NCBI GenBank assembly: GCA_903891475.1
Contig: CAITEP010000030.1
Span: forward strand, 1-64,000
Origin: an uncultured Mucilaginibacter sp.
GTDB taxonomy: Bacteria; Bacteroidota; Bacteroidia; Sphingobacteriales; Sphingobacteriaceae
Reading direction: 5' to 3'
Length of the DNA: 64,000 bases
Part shown: piece by piece, positions 28,371-38,023 of the stretch
How positions within the stretch are numbered: position 1 is the first letter of the stretch
Layout of the letters: every line of letters begins with the position of its first letter
Translations under genes and position numbers: made by a program
The notes under the pieces: generated by a model
Database searches by the model: none
The model's input: the letters and a program-made list of their open reading frames with translations, nothing else
What the model was told of the DNA's origin: nothing

Positions 28371-28687
28371 AACTAGGGTATTTGTTCTTTAAATATCCAT
28401 AATAAATAAAATACCAATCACATTTAGCTGGGATTGGTATTTTTACATGATGCTCTATAGCATTTTGGCATGATTTTGGCCTCTTAACTCAATAAAGCCA
28501 ATTTTCAACCCATTTAAATATTTAATAAATGCATTCTTCTAAAAGCTCATCATCAAATAGTTTAATCAATCATTTGAGTAGAAAAAATATTTTATTTATC
28601 AGTTAAGCAATTATTATTTTTAATAATGATTCACGGTTATGTAGTTAGTTTAGCTGATTAGCAGTATTTGCATTTCAGTATCAATGC
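28371..28687. other. Intergenic region with one terminator
   Basis: The only structure I see is ATACCAATC (28411-28419) pairing with GATTGGTAT (28432-28440), followed by a T run: the terminator of the universal stress protein gene. The remaining 240 bases are AT-rich with no gene or repeat that I can support. Confidence 0.65.
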
Positions 28688-28993
28688 TTACTTATATAGA
28701 TTGATAGTCAAATAATCGGAAATAATTTCTTGTAAAAGGTTAGATGCTTCGGTTTCTATCCCTGTAATTAAGATATCAAACATGTTAGTAACCTTTATGG
28801 TAGATGTAGGGCTAATAAAAATATTTCGGTGGGTGCTTGTTTGATAGGTAATGAGTCCAGAATATGTCAATGCTACATAATCTGTGTTCTTATCAATTTC
28901 AATTGACATGTAAGAGGGTTTATACAAAATAGCGATTAGCTTTTCTACCTCACGCATTTCGGTGGTCGTAAATTCATCAAAAAATTTTATCAT
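28688..28993 (-). CDS. Hypothetical protein
   Basis: 101 residues, no signal peptide or membrane segment. An N-terminal helix (MIKFFDEFTTTEMREVEKLIAIL) precedes beta-rich middle segments (YMSIEIDKNTDYVALTYSGLI) and a C-terminal helix (EASNLLQEIISDYLTI). I do not recognise the family. The clean frame and amphipathic design suggest a real cytosolic protein. It is divergent from the XRE regulator. Confidence 0.5.
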   Translation of the reverse strand: MIKFFDEFTTTEMREVEKLIAILYKPSYMSIEIDKNTDYVALTYSGLITYQTSTHRNIFISPTSTIKVTNMFDILITGIETEASNLLQEIISDYLTINLYK

Positions 28994-29302
28994 GTTGATT
29001 TTTTATGAATAGGGGTTTTCATTAAATAGTAGTTATATAAATTATGCATTGGTAACAAAATTGAAGTATTTAAACTTTGAAAACTGATTATCGTATTATT
29101 CCCTGCTTAACTCATATTATTTTTTGGTTTTAATTGGAAGTGCCATGTCAAAGTACGTTGACGACTTATTGAACATTTACTAATACAAACTATTTGATTT
29201 ATAAATTAAATTTCAATATGCGATAAGCAAAATTAGGTATTATTTTTCAAAATCAACGCATACGTTGATTAAAATTTTATTTAATGTGGGGAAAATAGAT
29301 AA
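28994..29302. promoter_or_regulatory. Divergent intergenic region with two related inverted repeats
   Basis: No gene. A near-perfect palindrome, GTCAAAGTACGTTGAC (29147-29162), and a perfect inverted repeat, AATCAACG-CATA-CGTTGATT (29251-29270), share TACGTTGA and lie upstream of the XRE regulator, the second ending 32 bp before its start codon. They are candidate operators. Confidence 0.35.
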
Positions 29303-29533
29303 ATGAGTATCAACAAAGAGCAAAAAGAACATCTTAAACGTTTAGGTTTACAACTAAAAAAGATAAGATTGTTGAAGGGACTCACCCTAAAAGAGCTAGG
29401 ATACTTAATCGACAAGGACCCACAATCCATAAGTAGGGTAGAAATGGGTGATATCAATCCAACGTACCTTTATTTGCAAGAAGTATGCAAAGGCTTAGGA
29501 GTTGAGATTTGGGAAGTTTTAAAATCAGATTAA
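29303..29533 (+). CDS. Small XRE-family helix-turn-helix regulator
   Basis: 76 residues comprising only a Cro/C1-type HTH: LGLQLKKIRLLKGLTLKELGYLIDKDPQSISRVEMGDINPTYLYLQEV (about 11-60). The recognition helix is DPQSISRVE. With no effector domain it may be an autoregulated stand-alone repressor of the kind common in Bacteroidota. Toxin-antitoxin partners were looked for; the neighbouring 101-residue ORF is on the other strand and not toxin-like. Confidence 0.8.
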   Translation: MSINKEQKEHLKRLGLQLKKIRLLKGLTLKELGYLIDKDPQSISRVEMGDINPTYLYLQEVCKGLGVEIWEVLKSD

Positions 29534-29678
29534 AACAATTCCCGGCTAATTAACTTTATATTGGAATACGTTCAAGCTTTTGTTTAAAATCATTCTAAAT
29601 AATATATATCCCTTGTAATAAAAAATAATAGCATAACGTTTTGTATTTTTGCAGTACTGTTATATAACTAATTAACAC

Positions 29679-30092
29679 ATGAAAAAAGGAGCAATTTTTG
29701 GTTTGGTGGTTATTGCTGTAGCCATAGCTGTTATTATAAGTGTTTATTCAAGTTCAAGTAGTTACGGCTCATTTAACGATGCTAAAAAAACAGCCGAGGA
29801 ATTAAGGGTAGTTGGGCATTTAGATAAGCAAAAGGAATTGTATTATGATGCCGCTAAGGATGCCAATTATTTTTCATTTTATGTGAAAGATAAACAAGGC
29901 GAGGAATGTAAAGTGGTATATGGTGGTACTAAACCACAGGATTTTGAACGTTCTGAGCAAATAGTTTTGACCGGACAAATGGTTGGGAATGAATTTCATG
30001 CATCCGAAATTTTAATGAAATGCCCTTCAAAATACACGCAGGATAAAATTGAGCTTACCGATGTAAAAGCTAAAAAACCTGTCAATATATAA
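29679..30092 (+). CDS. ccmE: Cytochrome c maturation haem chaperone CcmE, Cys variant
   Basis: 137 residues with an N-terminal signal anchor (about 5-23) and the CcmE OB-fold in the periplasm (about 35-125). The strand VVYGGTKPQDFERSEQIVLTG matches the family. In the haem-binding segment, FHASEILMKCPSKY (106-119), the covalent haem ligand His of HXXXY is replaced by Cys (C115-X3-Y119). CXXXY-type CcmE is known from archaea and some bacteria such as Desulfovibrio. It passes haem to CcmF, encoded 9 bp downstream. Confidence 0.9.
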   Translation: MKKGAIFGLVVIAVAIAVIISVYSSSSSYGSFNDAKKTAEELRVVGHLDKQKELYYDAAKDANYFSFYVKDKQGEECKVVYGGTKPQDFERSEQIVLTGQMVGNEFHASEILMKCPSKYTQDKIELTDVKAKKPVNI

Positions 30093-30101
30093 ACAATCTT
30101 C

Positions 30102-32576
30102 ATGGATAAAGCTTTTCAAGGCGAACACCTTTTACCGGGTCATATAGGTCAAATTTTTGTTATTCTTTCATTTGGTGCGGCTCTACTTTCGGCAATAAGT
30201 TATTATTTTGCTACCACCAATAAAAACCCGCTTGATAAATCATGGCTGTGGATGGGTAGGATAGGGTTTTTCCTAAACTCTTTCTCCTTGTTAGGGGTTG
30301 TTTGCTGCCTCTTTTATATTATTTATAATCACTACTTTGAATATCATTACGCTTGGGCATATACTTCTAAGTCTCTTCCCGTTTATTATTTGGTTTCCGG
30401 TTTTTGGAACGGACAAGAAGGTGGCTTTCTGTTATGGACTTTTTGGCAAGCTGTATTAGGCAATGTTTTAATATGGCGGGCAAAATCATGGGAAAAGCCA
30501 GTGATGACGGTTATCGCACTCTCGCAGGTGGTATTGGCCACGATGATTTTGGGTGTAGAAATTTTTGGTACAAAGTTTGGTAGTTCTCCCTTCCTATTAT
30601 TAAGAAACGCTAATCTCGACGCCCCATTTCTTTCAAGGCCTAATTATCTTTCTCGATTAAATGATGGACAAGGAATGAACCCCTTGCTGCAAAATTATTG
30701 GATGGTAATACACCCGCCAACCTTGTTTTTGGGTTTAGCTTCGGTAGTTATTCCGTTTGCTTATGCCATTGCTGGGTTATGGCAAAAAAAATATAAAGAA
30801 TGGATTCCAATTGCCATTCCTTACGCGCTTTTTGCAAGTTTGGTATTAGGAACCGGAGTTATTATGGGTTCGTTATGGGCCTATGAATCCTTAAATTTTG
30901 GTGGTTTTTGGGCATGGGATCCGGTTGAAAACGCGTCTATATTCCCTTGGCTTACTATGGTAGGGGCGGTGCACGTGCTCATTGTTTTTAAAAATACAGG
31001 GCACTCTTACTTTACCGCCACCTTTTTAGTGTTGGCGAGTTTTATCATGGTATTATACTCCTCGTTTTTAGCAAGGAGTGGTATTCTAGGCGACACCTCT
31101 GTACACTCATTTACCGATTTGGGTATGTTTTGGCAGCTGGTTATATTTATTCTGATATTTTTAGCCTTATCTATTATTCTAGTAGCTATCAGATGGAAAG
31201 AACTACCCATTGCCAAAAAGGATGAAGAAACCTACTCGCGCGAGTTTTGGATGTTTGTTGGCTCGGTTTTTTTAGCCCTGTCATGCTTGCACCTTATTTT
31301 GGTAACTTCCATCCCTTTATGGAATGCCATGTTTGGTACAAAACTTGCCCCGCCAATAAATTTAGTAGCGCATTATAATGTAATTCAAGCGGCATTTGCA
31401 TTGGTTATTACTTTATTAACAGGGTTTACCCAATTCTTAAAATATAAAAAAACAGATAGCACCAGGTTTTACATCACTACACTTGTTTATTTTGGCTCAG
31501 CATTACTAATAACAGGGGTGATTATTTTTATTACTGTTTTGTACCATCTGCAATTTGTGTTTTGGCTGGTGATGTTAGGTTCCATCTACTCGCTATTGGC
31601 GAATGGAAAAATTTTGGCCGATGCCTTTAAGGGTAAATTTAAATTGGCAGGTTCGGCTGTGGCGCATATGGGTTTTGCCTTGATGTTGGTTGGTGCATTG
31701 ATTGCTGCCGGAACACGTTCGGTGGTTTCAAAAAATGAATCGGGTACTATTAATTTGAGAGGATTTACCAAAGAGGCTGGCGATGTACATGAAAACATCA
31801 TGATGTACAAAAATGAACCGGTTACCATGGGCGATTATCAGGTTACTTACGTAGGCGATTCATTATCGGAACCAAACCATTTTTACAAGGTTGATTACAA
31901 GAGGTTGGATGATAAGGGCAAAGTGGTAGAAGAGTTTATGCTAAAACCTAATGTTCAAATAAATCCGCGCATGGGTTTAACCCCAACACCCGATACCAAA
32001 CATTATTTGTTACATGATTTATACTCACATATTACCGCATTGCCACCAATTAGTGAAAAACCAATGGCAGATAATACTGGCGGAGCTCATGGCGAAGAAA
32101 ATGACGATAGCAGTTACGACCCACCTGTGGTTCATGAAATATCCATTGGCGATAGTATTCCGTATAAAAATGGGGTTATTGTATTAAAATCGTTAAACAG
32201 GGAAGCCAATCTGCAAAATATTCCGCTTGGCAAAAACGATGTGGCTATTGGCGCTAATTTAGAAGTAAAAACGGATCATAAGAGCTACACAGCTGCTCCT
32301 GTTTTTATGATTAAAAATGGCAACGTTTTTGATTTTGCCCGTAAGGTTGATGAAGCTGGTTTAAAACTAAGACTTACCAAAATAAAACCTCAACCTGATA
32401 ACAAGGTGAAAGTGGAGATTACCGTATATGAGCAACCCGAAAACAAAAAACCTTGGATAGTAATGCGAGTGCTCGATTTTCCATATATCAACTTCCTATG
32501 GTCGGGTACAGTGATTATGATGTTAGGCTTTATCTTATCCATATTCAGACGGAATAAAGAGTTAAATGTGGAGTAA
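30102..32576 (+). CDS. ccmF: Cytochrome c haem lyase CcmF (CcsA-like, WWD domain)
   Basis: 824 residues, about 14-15 membrane helices. LNFGGFWAWDPVENASIFPW (264-283) is the WWD haem-handling motif, and conserved periplasmic histidines flank it (H204 in MVIHPPTLFLG and others). The last membrane helix is at the C-terminus (about 793-815), preceded by a periplasmic domain of about 240 residues (550-790) that is longer than in E. coli CcmF (about 650 residues in all). With CcmE it attaches haem to apocytochrome c, needed for CcoO and CcoP at the far end of the window. ccmA, ccmB, ccmC and ccmH are not adjacent. Confidence 0.93.
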   Translation: MDKAFQGEHLLPGHIGQIFVILSFGAALLSAISYYFATTNKNPLDKSWLWMGRIGFFLNSFSLLGVVCCLFYIIYNHYFEYHYAWAYTSKSLPVYYLVSGFWNGQEGGFLLWTFWQAVLGNVLIWRAKSWEKPVMTVIALSQVVLATMILGVEIFGTKFGSSPFLLLRNANLDAPFLSRPNYLSRLNDGQGMNPLLQNYWMVIHPPTLFLGLASVVIPFAYAIAGLWQKKYKEWIPIAIPYALFASLVLGTGVIMGSLWAYESLNFGGFWAWDPVENASIFPWLTMVGAVHVLIVFKNTGHSYFTATFLVLASFIMVLYSSFLARSGILGDTSVHSFTDLGMFWQLVIFILIFLALSIILVAIRWKELPIAKKDEETYSREFWMFVGSVFLALSCLHLILVTSIPLWNAMFGTKLAPPINLVAHYNVIQAAFALVITLLTGFTQFLKYKKTDSTRFYITTLVYFGSALLITGVIIFITVLYHLQFVFWLVMLGSIYSLLANGKILADAFKGKFKLAGSAVAHMGFALMLVGALIAAGTRSVVSKNESGTINLRGFTKEAGDVHENIMMYKNEPVTMGDYQVTYVGDSLSEPNHFYKVDYKRLDDKGKVVEEFMLKPNVQINPRMGLTPTPDTKHYLLHDLYSHITALPPISEKPMADNTGGAHGEENDDSSYDPPVVHEISIGDSIPYKNGVIVLKSLNREANLQNIPLGKNDVAIGANLEVKTDHKSYTAAPVFMIKNGNVFDFARKVDEAGLKLRLTKIKPQPDNKVKVEITVYEQPENKKPWIVMRVLDFPYINFLWSGTVIMMLGFILSIFRRNKELNVE

Positions 32577-32587
32577 GCAAAACAATC

Positions 32588-33307
32588 ATGCAGGTATTAG
32601 CTGTTGATAAGGAGCAAATATTAAATGATGGCTTTACGATTGTTGATGATATTTATACTGCTGATGAAATAGGCCAAATCATCAAACTAATTGATGAAAC
32701 CGACCAATCAAATATTTCGTTTAGGAATGCGGGTGGATTATTTGCTATCCGCCGGTTTTTGTATCAGATACCCAAAGCAAAAGACATTCTTTTTAATAGT
32801 AAACTTAAGCAACTCATTGCCAATACATTTGGCAATGAGTTCTTTATAATGAAGGCTATTTATTTCGACAAACCTGAACAATCTAACTGGTTTGTTTCCC
32901 GCCATCAAGATTTGACGATTGCGGTAAAAAACAAGGTTGATGTTAATGGTTATGGCTCTTGGACAAAAAAAGAGCAGAATTACGCCGTTCAACCGCCTGC
33001 TAATATCCTCAAAGATAATTTTACCATCCGAATCCATTTGGACAATACAGATGAAAATAATGGTGCTTTAAGGGTAATTCCGGGTTCACATTTACTAGGT
33101 ATTTATCGGCCCGAAACCATCAATCAGGAAACGGTGATAGAGAAAATTGCAAAGGTAAAGCAGGGCGGAATGATGATGATGCGTCCATTATTGATGCATG
33201 CGTCTAGTCGTACCACCTCCAATAGCAGAAGGAGGGTAATACATTTGGAATTCAGCAGGTCGGTTTTACCGAATGGTTTGGAATGGGCAGAAAAGATGGC
33301 AATTTAA
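32588..33307 (+). CDS. Phytanoyl-CoA dioxygenase (PhyH) family protein
   Basis: 239 residues with the double-stranded beta-helix fold of Fe(II)/2-oxoglutarate dioxygenases. The first metal pair is HQD (near residue 104, SRHQDLTIAV), the distal histidine is in RPLLMHASSRT (near 203) and the 2-oxoglutarate-binding arginine lies in the segment just after it (TSNSRRRVIHLEF). Thus all expected ligands are present. The substrate is unknown. It follows ccmF by 11 bp in the same direction and may be co-transcribed, but I see no functional link. Confidence 0.85.
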   Translation: MQVLAVDKEQILNDGFTIVDDIYTADEIGQIIKLIDETDQSNISFRNAGGLFAIRRFLYQIPKAKDILFNSKLKQLIANTFGNEFFIMKAIYFDKPEQSNWFVSRHQDLTIAVKNKVDVNGYGSWTKKEQNYAVQPPANILKDNFTIRIHLDNTDENNGALRVIPGSHLLGIYRPETINQETVIEKIAKVKQGGMMMMRPLLMHASSRTTSNSRRRVIHLEFSRSVLPNGLEWAEKMAI

Positions 33308-33387
33308 AATTCCAGCTTTATAGTCATAAAACTGTTTTTTAAAAACCATCTAACATTTTTTACTTTTCGCACTTCCCGAATTTTTCC

Positions 33388-33395
33388 TACATTTG
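33388..33395 (+). promoter_or_regulatory. Putative -7 promoter element for tig
   Basis: TACATTTG matches TAnnTTTG. A weak -33 match (TTTC at 33365-33368) has the right 19-bp spacing. This leaves an 85-nt leader before the tig start. Confidence 0.4.
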
Positions 33396-33479
33396 CCGCT
33401 CCAAAAGCCAACCCTTTGTTAAATTACTGTTAAGGAGATAGGCTTTTAAATAAATTTTAAAAATTATCCGGTATACAAT

Positions 33480-34823
33480 ATGAACATTTCACAGGAAAAA
33501 ATTGATAACCTGAACGCTGTAATAAAAATCAATATTAACGTTGAAGATTATCAAACACGTGTTGAAAAAGCGATAAAAGACCAAGCCAAGAAAGCCAAAA
33601 TTCCAGGATTTCGTCCGGGTATGGTGCCAGCTTCTCATATAAAAAAAATGTACGGTAAAAGTATTTTGGTTGATGAAATCAACCATTTACTATCTGATAC
33701 CCTAAACAAATACATTGATGAGGAGAAATTAGAGGTATTGGGTCAGCCTTTACCAAATATTGAGGAAGACAAACATTATAATTGGGACTTTACCGATAAT
33801 TTCGAATTTAATTACGCGGTGGGTTTAGCGCCTGAGTTTACACTTGATTTTTCAAAGGCCGATAAATTAACCAGGTATGTAATAAAGGTAGATGAAGAAA
33901 CCTTGGCATCAAGGATAAAAAACATCCGCAGGGGTTATGGAAAAATGACAAATCCTGACGTATCGGCAGACGGGGACGTACTTTACAGCGATCTTGTCCA
34001 GCTTTCGCCTGATGGTTCTGTTTTTGATGGTGGAATAACGGTGACCGCTTCGGTACGTATCGACCAAATTGCTGATGAGGCAATAAAATCAACCTTAATT
34101 GGTTTAAAAAAGGAAAGCGAATTAACCATCGACTTGCAAAAGGCATACAATAACGATGCGGCTAAAATTGCTGGTTTATTAAAAATAGATGAAGATACAG
34201 CTGCCGATTTAAAATCGAATTTTAAATTGACAGTAAAAAACGTGAACCGCTTAGAGGAAAGCGACCTCGACCAAGCGTTCTTTGACAAATTATTTGGTGA
34301 GGGTGCAGTAACCACCGAAGAAGAATTTACAGCCCGTATAACGGCCGAGTTGGAAGGCATGATGACCCAAGATTCGGAACGGAAATTACAGGATGAAATT
34401 TATCATTACAGCCTGGGTAAAGTGAACTTTAATTTACCCGATGATTTTTTGAAACGCTGGTTGAAAGCTACCAATGAAAAATTGTCGGCCGAGGAATTGG
34501 AAGGTGGTTACAACGATTTTGCACAAAACCTAAAATGGACCTTAATTGAAAATAAGATTATCACTGGTAATAATATTGAAATTAAGTACGAAGAGGTTTT
34601 TGAATTGGCTAAAATCCGTTTAAACGAGCAGTTCAGAATGTACAGTCCGCAAGGAATTCCCGAAGAACAACTTGGGCAATACACAGTTCAATATCTTCAA
34701 AACAAAGAGAACGCGAATAAGATTTTTGAAGAAGTAAAAGCGGTACGAACCTTTGAATATATCAAAAGTGTAATAACACTGGAGGAAAAAGAAATTTTAT
34801 ATACCGACTTCCAAAAGCTATAG
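33480..34823 (+). CDS. tig: Trigger factor
   Basis: 447 residues. The N-terminal ribosome-binding domain (1-115) contains the docking signature in modified form (IPGFRPGMVPASHIKKMYG, about 41-59; canonical GFRxGKxP). A degenerate FKBP-like PPIase domain (about 150-240) and the C-terminal helical arms (about 245-440) follow. It binds nascent chains at the ribosome exit. The PPIase domain is weakly conserved, as in other Bacteroidota. It is upstream of clpP-clpX, the common bacterial order, but ends with its own terminator. Confidence 0.92.
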   Translation: MNISQEKIDNLNAVIKININVEDYQTRVEKAIKDQAKKAKIPGFRPGMVPASHIKKMYGKSILVDEINHLLSDTLNKYIDEEKLEVLGQPLPNIEEDKHYNWDFTDNFEFNYAVGLAPEFTLDFSKADKLTRYVIKVDEETLASRIKNIRRGYGKMTNPDVSADGDVLYSDLVQLSPDGSVFDGGITVTASVRIDQIADEAIKSTLIGLKKESELTIDLQKAYNNDAAKIAGLLKIDEDTAADLKSNFKLTVKNVNRLEESDLDQAFFDKLFGEGAVTTEEEFTARITAELEGMMTQDSERKLQDEIYHYSLGKVNFNLPDDFLKRWLKATNEKLSAEELEGGYNDFAQNLKWTLIENKIITGNNIEIKYEEVFELAKIRLNEQFRMYSPQGIPEEQLGQYTVQYLQNKENANKIFEEVKAVRTFEYIKSVITLEEKEILYTDFQKL

Positions 34824-34850
34824 TCTGGTATAAAAAATCATAGATTTGAA

Positions 34851-34884
34851 AAGTCCGAAAGCTATACCCTTTCGGACTTTTGTT
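34851..34884 (+). terminator. Terminator after tig
   Basis: AAGTCCGAAAG (34851-34861) pairs with CTTTCGGACTT (34869-34879) across a 7-nt loop and is followed by TTGTTT. It uncouples tig from clpP. Confidence 0.75.
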
Positions 34885-35012
34885 TAAACAACCTTGTGCA
34901 AACAAGCATCTCGCAAATAATTTTACTTTTTATCTACTTTCAAAAAATAAAAGTATTAAAGTAAAAACTATATTTAACGCGGTTTAAATCCGCAAATTAA
35001 TCTAAAATAACC

Positions 35013-35717
35013 ATGAGCAACATTGATAAAAACGAATTCAGAAAATATGCTGTAAAGCATCATAGAATTAACAGCATTTACGTAGATAAATTTATTGCGG
35101 GTGTTGACAGGAGCAAACTGCCAACCGGAATGACCCCGTATATTATAGAAGAGCGCCAGTTAAATGTAGCCCAAATGGACGTATTTTCGAGGTTAATGAT
35201 GGATCGTATCATCTTTTTAGGTGATGCCATTTATGAAAACATCGCGAATATTATCCAAGCACAATTGTTGTTCTTGCAATCGGCCGATAGCAAGCGTGAT
35301 ATCCAAATTTATATCAACTCTCCGGGTGGTTCAGTTTACGCCGGTTTGGGTATATATGATACTATGCAGTTTATTACTAATGATGTAGCAACCATCTGTA
35401 CAGGTATGGCTGCATCCATGGCCGCTGTATTGCTTTGCGCAGGTACTGCAGGCAAAAGAGCCGCTTTACCACATGCCAGGGTAATGATACACCAACCTAG
35501 TGGTGGTGCACAAGGCCAGCAATCTGATATCGAAATCACCTACCATGAAATTACCAAGCTTAAAAAGGAGCTTTACCAAATCATAGCTGATCATAGCGGA
35601 GCCCCTTACGAAAAGGTTTGGGATGCATCTGACCGTGACCACTGGATGATAGCCGAAGAAGCCAAAGAATTCGGTATGGTTGATGAAATTTTAAGAGGTA
35701 ACAGCCAGAAGAAATAA
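35013..35717 (+). CDS. clpP: ATP-dependent Clp protease proteolytic subunit
   Basis: 234 residues. The nucleophile is S135 in GMAASMAAVL, the histidine is H160 in RVMIHQPSGG, and INSPGGSVYAGLGIYDTM (about 101-118) is the oxyanion-hole region. An N-terminal extension of about 25 residues precedes the mature axial-loop region and may be a propeptide. It forms the tetradecameric chamber that works with ClpX, encoded next. Confidence 0.95.
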   Translation: MSNIDKNEFRKYAVKHHRINSIYVDKFIAGVDRSKLPTGMTPYIIEERQLNVAQMDVFSRLMMDRIIFLGDAIYENIANIIQAQLLFLQSADSKRDIQIYINSPGGSVYAGLGIYDTMQFITNDVATICTGMAASMAAVLLCAGTAGKRAALPHARVMIHQPSGGAQGQQSDIEITYHEITKLKKELYQIIADHSGAPYEKVWDASDRDHWMIAEEAKEFGMVDEILRGNSQKK

Positions 35718-35732
35718 TTTTTTCTGCCCTCA

Positions 35733-35766
35733 AATTGCTATAGTCTACTCATAGGCTATAGCAATT
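35733..35766 (+). promoter_or_regulatory. Inverted repeat between clpP and clpX
   Basis: AATTGCTATAG (35733-35743) pairs perfectly with CTATAGCAATT (35756-35766). There is no T-run, so it is either a weak terminator or an mRNA processing/attenuation structure. A TAnnTTTG-like element, TATTTTTG, follows at 35780-35787 and could give clpX its own promoter. Confidence 0.45.
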
Positions 35767-35807
35767 CAATATTATTAATTATTTTTGTATAATAAATTTA
35801 TCTATCA

Positions 35808-37046
35808 ATGAACAAAACCAGCAAGGAAATCAGGTGTTCTTTTTGTGGCGCCGGTAAACAGGATTCCCTGATGCTGATAGCCGGACTTGACGCGCATATT
35901 TGCGATAAGTGCGTAAACCAAGCCAATGAAATATTGGCCGAAGAACTAAAAGTACGCAAGGTTAAAAATACCCCGGCAACGCCTTCCATATTAAAGCCCC
36001 TAGAAATTAAATCGCATCTGGATCAATATGTAATTGGTCAGGATGATGCTAAAAAAATATTATCGGTTGCGGTGTATAACCATTACAAGCGCCTTAATCA
36101 GCGTATTGATAAAGATGAGGTGGAGATTGAAAAATCGAACATCATTATGGTGGGCGAAACAGGTACTGGCAAAACCCTTTTGGCAAAAACTTTAGCCAAA
36201 ATATTAAATGTGCCTTTTTGTATTTGCGACGCGACTGTATTAACCGAAGCTGGTTATGTAGGGGAGGATGTGGAGAGTATATTAACCCGCTTGCTACAAT
36301 CTGCCGATTATGATGTGGCCACTGCCGAACGGGGTATTGTATACATTGATGAGGTAGATAAAATAGCCCGTAAAAGCGATAATGCGAGTATTACCCGTGA
36401 TGTATCAGGTGAGGGGGTACAACAAGCTCTGTTGAAAATTTTGGAAGGCACTATGGTAAACGTACCTCCACAAGGCGGACGTAAACATCCCGACCAAAAA
36501 ATGATTACCGTAAACACCAATAACATATTGTTTATTTGTGGCGGTGCTTTTGATGGTATTGAGAAAAAAATAGCCAACAGGTTACGTACCCAAACCGTGG
36601 GCTACAAAATGAAACGTGATGATGGCGAGGTTGATCTGAAAAACCTTTACAAATACATTACCCCGCAGGATTTAAAATCATTTGGCCTGATACCCGAATT
36701 GATTGGTAGGTTACCAGTATTAACCTACCTAAATCCACTGGATAGGGAAGCCCTGCAAAATATTCTGATTGAACCTAAAAATTCCTTATTAAAACAGTAC
36801 AAAAAATTGTTTGAATATGAAGGGGTGAAGTTAGAGTTTGATAATGAGGTGCTTGATTTTATTGTGGATAAAGCGGTTGAATTTAAATTAGGCGCCCGTG
36901 GTTTACGCTCCATATGCGAAGCCATTATGATTGATGCCATGTTTGAATTTCCATCCAATAAGGATATCGACCAATTAACGGTAACATTGGATTACGCGAT
37001 GGAAAAATTTGAGAAATCTGATTTGAAAAAGCTGAAAGTCGCGTAA
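35808..37046 (+). CDS. clpX: ATP-dependent Clp protease ATP-binding subunit ClpX
   Basis: 412 residues. The zinc-binding domain uses C10, C13, C32 and C35. Walker A is GETGTGKT (116-123), Walker B sits in VYIDEVDKI, and the sensor-2 segment is GARGLRSI. The ClpP-docking loop, normally IGF, is VGY here ([11 protein letters not shown]). ClpX unfolds tagged substrates and feeds them to ClpP. A strong terminator follows. Confidence 0.96.
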   Translation: MNKTSKEIRCSFCGAGKQDSLMLIAGLDAHICDKCVNQANEILAEELKVRKVKNTPATPSILKPLEIKSHLDQYVIGQDDAKKILSVAVYNHYKRLNQRIDKDEVEIEKSNIIMVGETGTGKTLLAKTLAKILNVPFCICDATVLTEAGYVGEDVESILTRLLQSADYDVATAERGIVYIDEVDKIARKSDNASITRDVSGEGVQQALLKILEGTMVNVPPQGGRKHPDQKMITVNTNNILFICGGAFDGIEKKIANRLRTQTVGYKMKRDDGEVDLKNLYKYITPQDLKSFGLIPELIGRLPVLTYLNPLDREALQNILIEPKNSLLKQYKKLFEYEGVKLEFDNEVLDFIVDKAVEFKLGARGLRSICEAIMIDAMFEFPSNKDIDQLTVTLDYAMEKFEKSDLKKLKVA

Positions 37047-37079
37047 ATCTAGCATCTCGTTAACATACCATATTTTGCG

Positions 37080-37108
37080 GACCCGGGTATTTACCCGGGT
37101 CTGTTTTT
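37080..37108 (+). terminator. Terminator after clpX
   Basis: GACCCGGGTA (37080-37089) pairs with TACCCGGGTC (37092-37101) across a minimal loop, followed by TGTTTTTTT. Confidence 0.85.
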
Positions 37109-37165
37109 TTATAGCGATTATAAATTATAGCTTTTAATTTTATATTTTTATTAAAATTTGCGGAT

Positions 37166-38023
37166 ATGAACCTAAAATCGAACCCTGAAAAAGATATACT
37201 GAATGCGGAAAATAGTGTGACTAATAGCCCTGTTCAAACAAAAACTGGCTTAAAAACAAAGGAGGCCATTGTTACCAACTGGTTGCCCCGTTATACCGGG
37301 CGAGAATTGCATGACTTTGGCAGCTACATAATCCTGACTAATTTTTCAAAGTATATCCAACTGTTTTCATTGTGGAACGATAACGCGCCAATTTTAGGTT
37401 TGGATAAGCCTATGCAAAGCGTTACTGCCGGAGGTATCACCATCATCAACTTTGGGATGGGCAGCTCGGTTGCTGCTACCATTATGGATTTATTGACGGC
37501 CATACACCCAAAGGCGGTTATTTTTTTGGGTAAATGCGGAGGCTTAAAAAAGAAAAATAAGGTAGGCGATTTAATTTTACCCATCGCCGCCATTAGGGGA
37601 GAAGGTACCTCCAACGATTACCTGCCACCCGAAGTACCTGCCTTACCGGCCTTCGCCTTGCAAAAGGCTATTTCAACCACCATTCGCGATTACGGTCGTG
37701 ATTATTGGACAGGAACTTGTTACACCACCAACCGCCGTGTTTGGGAACACGATAAGGAATTTAAGAAATACCTGAAAGAGCTACGCGCCATGGCAGTTGA
37801 TATGGAGACAGCCACCATATTTACTACCGGATTCGCCAATAAAATACCTACTGGAGCCCTATTGCTCGTATCCGACCAGCCAATGGTGCCGGAAGGAGTG
37901 AAGACCGCCGAAAGCGACTCCTCCGTAACTGAGCAATTTGTGGAAACTCATTTGCACATCGGCATTGAATCATTAAAGCAATTGATTAATAAAGGGTTGA
38001 CGGTGAAGCATTTGATTTTTTAG
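37166..38023 (+). CDS. amn: AMP nucleosidase
   Basis: 285 residues, the short Bacteroidota type which consists essentially of the nucleoside phosphorylase fold. NWLPRYTGRELHDFGSYIILTNFSKYI (about 38-64) opens the conserved core, GGITIINFGMGSSVAATIMDLL carries the nucleotide-site glycines, and MAVDMETATIFTTGF contains the glutamate that binds the ribose. It hydrolyses AMP to adenine and ribose 5-phosphate and so controls adenylate levels. About 30 poorly conserved residues precede the core; an internal start is possible but no better ATG is evident. Confidence 0.88.
   Translation: MNLKSNPEKDILNAENSVTNSPVQTKTGLKTKEAIVTNWLPRYTGRELHDFGSYIILTNFSKYIQLFSLWNDNAPILGLDKPMQSVTAGGITIINFGMGSSVAATIMDLLTAIHPKAVIFLGKCGGLKKKNKVGDLILPIAAIRGEGTSNDYLPPEVPALPAFALQKAISTTIRDYGRDYWTGTCYTTNRRVWEHDKEFKKYLKELRAMAVDMETATIFTTGFANKIPTGALLLVSDQPMVPEGVKTAESDSSVTEQFVETHLHIGIESLKQLINKGLTVKHLIF

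Noticed and set aside
28688..29533. Toxin-antitoxin pair formed by the 101-residue ORF and the XRE regulator
   Set aside because: The two genes are divergent, 309 bp apart, and the ORF has no RelE, HigB, HipA or PIN-like motif.
36308..36577. Leftward ORF inside clpX
   Set aside because: It is a reverse-strand shadow of a highly conserved gene, as are the many other antisense ORFs over priA, tig, ccoI and ccoG.
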